DNA from: an uncultured Bacteroidota bacterium
GTDB lineage: Bacteria > Bacteroidota > Bacteroidia > Chitinophagales > Chitinophagaceae
Direction: 5' to 3'
NCBI GenBank assembly: GCA_903944755.1
Contig: CAJATB010000276.1
Span: 1-7,148 of the forward strand
Length of the DNA stretch: 7,148 nucleotides
A program made the translations under genes and the position numbers. Shown in pieces: positions 5,983 to 7,148 of the stretch. Within the stretch, counting starts at the first letter, position 1; every line of letters starts with the position of its first letter. The notes under the pieces were generated by a model that searched no databases, was not told the DNA's origin, and saw nothing but the letters and a program-made list of their open reading frames with translations.

Positions 5983-6540
5983 ATGAATAAAATTGTCGTT
6001 GCAATAACCGGAGCAAGTGGAGCCATTTATGCTAAGTGCTTACTAGATAGCCTCGTGAACATGAAGGACCAATACGAAGCTGTTGGTGTTGTAATGAGCG
6101 ATAATGCTAAAATTGTTTGGGAAACTGAATTAGGCAATAAGGATTATACCAACTACCCTTTTACATTTTACAATAAAAACGATTTTAACGCACCATTCGC
6201 TTCAGGTTCAGCTCAATACAATATTATGATTGTTGTTCCTTGCAGCATGGGCACTTTGGGCCGTATTGCTAGTGGCGTAAGTGACGACCTCACCACTCGT
6301 GCAGCTGATGTAATTTTAAAAGAACGTAGAAAATTGATACTTGTAGCAAGGGAAACCCCCTATAACTTAATTCATATCAAAAATATGGAGACGGTTACTT
6401 TAGCGGGTGGAATTATTTGTCCAGCTACCCCAAGTTTTTATAGCAACCCACAAACTATTGAAGAAGTAGCCTATACGGTAGTGCATCGTATCATTGACTT
6501 AGCGGGACTAAAAAGCCCCAGTTTTCGCTGGGGCTCGTAA
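5983..6540 (+). CDS. ubiX: Flavin prenyltransferase UbiX
   Basis: UbiX attaches a dimethylallyl group to FMN to make prenylated FMN, the cofactor of UbiD-type decarboxylases. It is a soluble flavoprotein-fold enzyme of about 185-200 residues, and this one has 185. Signatures seen are the N-terminal FMN loop TGASGAIYA (9-17), VVMSDNA with Ser39 (36-42), the VPCSMGTLGRIASG segment (85-98), TTRAADVILKERRKLILVARETP (104-126, where most homologues read VPRETP) and PATPSFY (147-153). The last nine residues, KSPSFRWGS, are not part of the conserved fold; their codons coincide with a terminator hairpin of the convergent clpC gene. No ubiD-like gene or quinone-biosynthesis gene lies in the window, so the client decarboxylase is unknown. 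It is separated from the phosphorylase gene by a terminator and is probably monocistronic. Its stop is 20 bp from the clpC stop. Confidence 0.95.
   Translation: MNKIVVAITGASGAIYAKCLLDSLVNMKDQYEAVGVVMSDNAKIVWETELGNKDYTNYPFTFYNKNDFNAPFASGSAQYNIMIVVPCSMGTLGRIASGVSDDLTTRAADVILKERRKLILVARETPYNLIHIKNMETVTLAGGIICPATPSFYSNPQTIEEVAYTVVHRIIDLAGLKSPSFRWGS
6510..6535 (-). terminator. Intrinsic terminator of clpC, located inside the ubiX 3' end
   Basis: A perfect 8-bp GC-rich stem pairs AGCCCCAG (6514-6521) with CTGGGGCT (6528-6535) around the loop TTTTCG. The plus strand has AAAAA before the stem (6510-6514), so on the minus strand the hairpin is followed by a run of five T. There is no T run after it on the plus strand. 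It therefore terminates leftward transcription, 26 nt beyond the clpC stop codon. It lies wholly within ubiX codons 176-184. Confidence 0.85.
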
Positions 6541-6560
6541 AATATGCAAAGGTTTTAAAT

Positions 6561-7148
6561 TTAATCCTTAGGTTCCTCTTTAGTCGTTCCTTTAATAGCT
6601 CCCTTAGTAGGTTCCTTTGGTGCTTTAACTGCTTTTTCTTTCTTCTGTAAAGTGAAAACTAATTTATTGTTTTCCTTATCGAGGTCGCCTATTAAAGTAT
6701 CCCCCGCATTCACCGTATGGTTTAAAATTTCTTCTGCCAATGGATCCTCAATGTGTTTTTGAATGGCTCTATGTAATGGTCTAGCACCAAATTGCACATC
6801 ATATCCTTTATCTGCAATGAATTCTTTTGCAGCTTCTGTTAATACCAAGTTTAAACCTAGGTTTACCAAACGTGCTAATACATTCTTCATGATAATATCT
6901 ATAATCAAATAAATATTCTCTTTTGTTAAAGAATTGAATACCACCACATCGTCAATTCTGTTTAAGAACTCTGGAGAGAAAGTACGTTTCAATGCTTTTT
7001 CAATTACAGAACGATTGTTCTCGTCTGTTTGTTGCACCCTTGTCGCTGTTGCAAAACCTACTCCGTCACCAAATTCTTTTAATTGACGCGCGCCAATATT
7101 AGAAGTCATGATAATTAAAGTATTTTTAAAATCTACTTTTCTACCTAG
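6561..7148 (-). CDS. clpC: ATP-dependent Clp protease ATPase subunit ClpC (C-terminal 195 residues, start outside window)
   Basis: This is the C-terminal end of a Clp/Hsp100 AAA+ unfoldase that feeds proteins to the ClpP peptidase. The open frame runs to the window edge. An internal methionine at 7109 is not the start, because the 13 codons before it (LGRKVDFKNTLII) are conserved family sequence. The fragment covers the end of the second AAA+ domain: sensor-1 region MTSNIGARQL (14-23), the arginine-finger segment FLNRIDD (61-67) and the sensor-2 motif FGARPLHRAIQ (120-130). The D2-small domain then runs to about residue 168. TSNIGARQLKEFG points to ClpC rather than ClpB. The last 27 residues form a lysine/proline/glutamate-rich tail (KKEKAVKAPKEPTKG...KEEPKD) outside the AAA+ fold. 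The full protein would be about 840-850 residues. Its transcript is stopped by the hairpin inside the end of ubiX. Confidence 0.94.
   Translation of the reverse strand, partial: LGRKVDFKNTLIIMTSNIGARQLKEFGDGVGFATATRVQQTDENNRSVIEKALKRTFSPEFLNRIDDVVVFNSLTKENIYLIIDIIMKNVLARLVNLGLNLVLTEAAKEFIADKGYDVQFGARPLHRAIQKHIEDPLAEEILNHTVNAGDTLIGDLDKENNKLVFTLQKKEKAVKAPKEPTKGAIKGTTKEEPKD

Noticed and set aside
7107..7109. ATG as a possible start of a separate 182-residue protein
   Set aside because: Conserved ClpC sequence continues upstream in the same frame to the window edge, so this methionine is internal.

Overview
The window looks like a piece of chromosome from a low-GC member of the Bacteroidota, plausibly a Chitinophagaceae or Sphingobacteriales relative. 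The reasons are the AT-rich sequence, the absence of Shine-Dalgarno motifs before the starts, several upstream matches to the Bacteroidota promoter pattern (-33 TTTG, -7 TAnnTTTG), and the protein types present. I see no phage, insertion sequence, CRISPR array, tRNA or rRNA. No gap between genes exceeds about 110 bases.

Layout from left to right. The minus strand of positions 1-1160 holds a eukaryotic-type dimeric NADP-isocitrate dehydrogenase (icd), cut at its C-terminal end by the window edge. Upstream of it on the same strand, at 1237-3102, is an Nramp/MntH manganese transporter fused to a C-terminal universal-stress-protein (Usp) domain. A 74-bp divergent promoter region separates it from a plus-strand gene (3177-4124) for a probable lipoprotein of unknown function with a four-cysteine C-terminal domain. 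A 107-bp gap follows that carries DnaA-box-like sites and AT-rich DNA. Next is a short (551-residue) alpha-glucan phosphorylase-family protein (4232-5887) in which the lysine that normally binds PLP is threonine. A strong intrinsic terminator (5907-5938) closes that gene. Then comes ubiX, flavin prenyltransferase (5983-6540). It converges on the 3' end of a clpC-type AAA+ unfoldase gene (minus strand, from 6561 past the right edge). A minus-strand intrinsic terminator serving clpC lies inside the last codons of ubiX.

The genes do not form one pathway. Most appear to be separately transcribed housekeeping genes covering TCA-cycle NADPH production, metal import, storage-glucan metabolism, prenyl-FMN cofactor synthesis and protein quality control. 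I do not see a convincing new multi-gene system. The observations most worth a second look are the phosphorylase-like enzyme with an altered cofactor site, the transporter-Usp fusion with an altered nucleotide-binding motif, the clpC terminator that also encodes the UbiX tail, the cluster of DnaA-box-like sites before the phosphorylase gene, and the uncharacterised lipoprotein.
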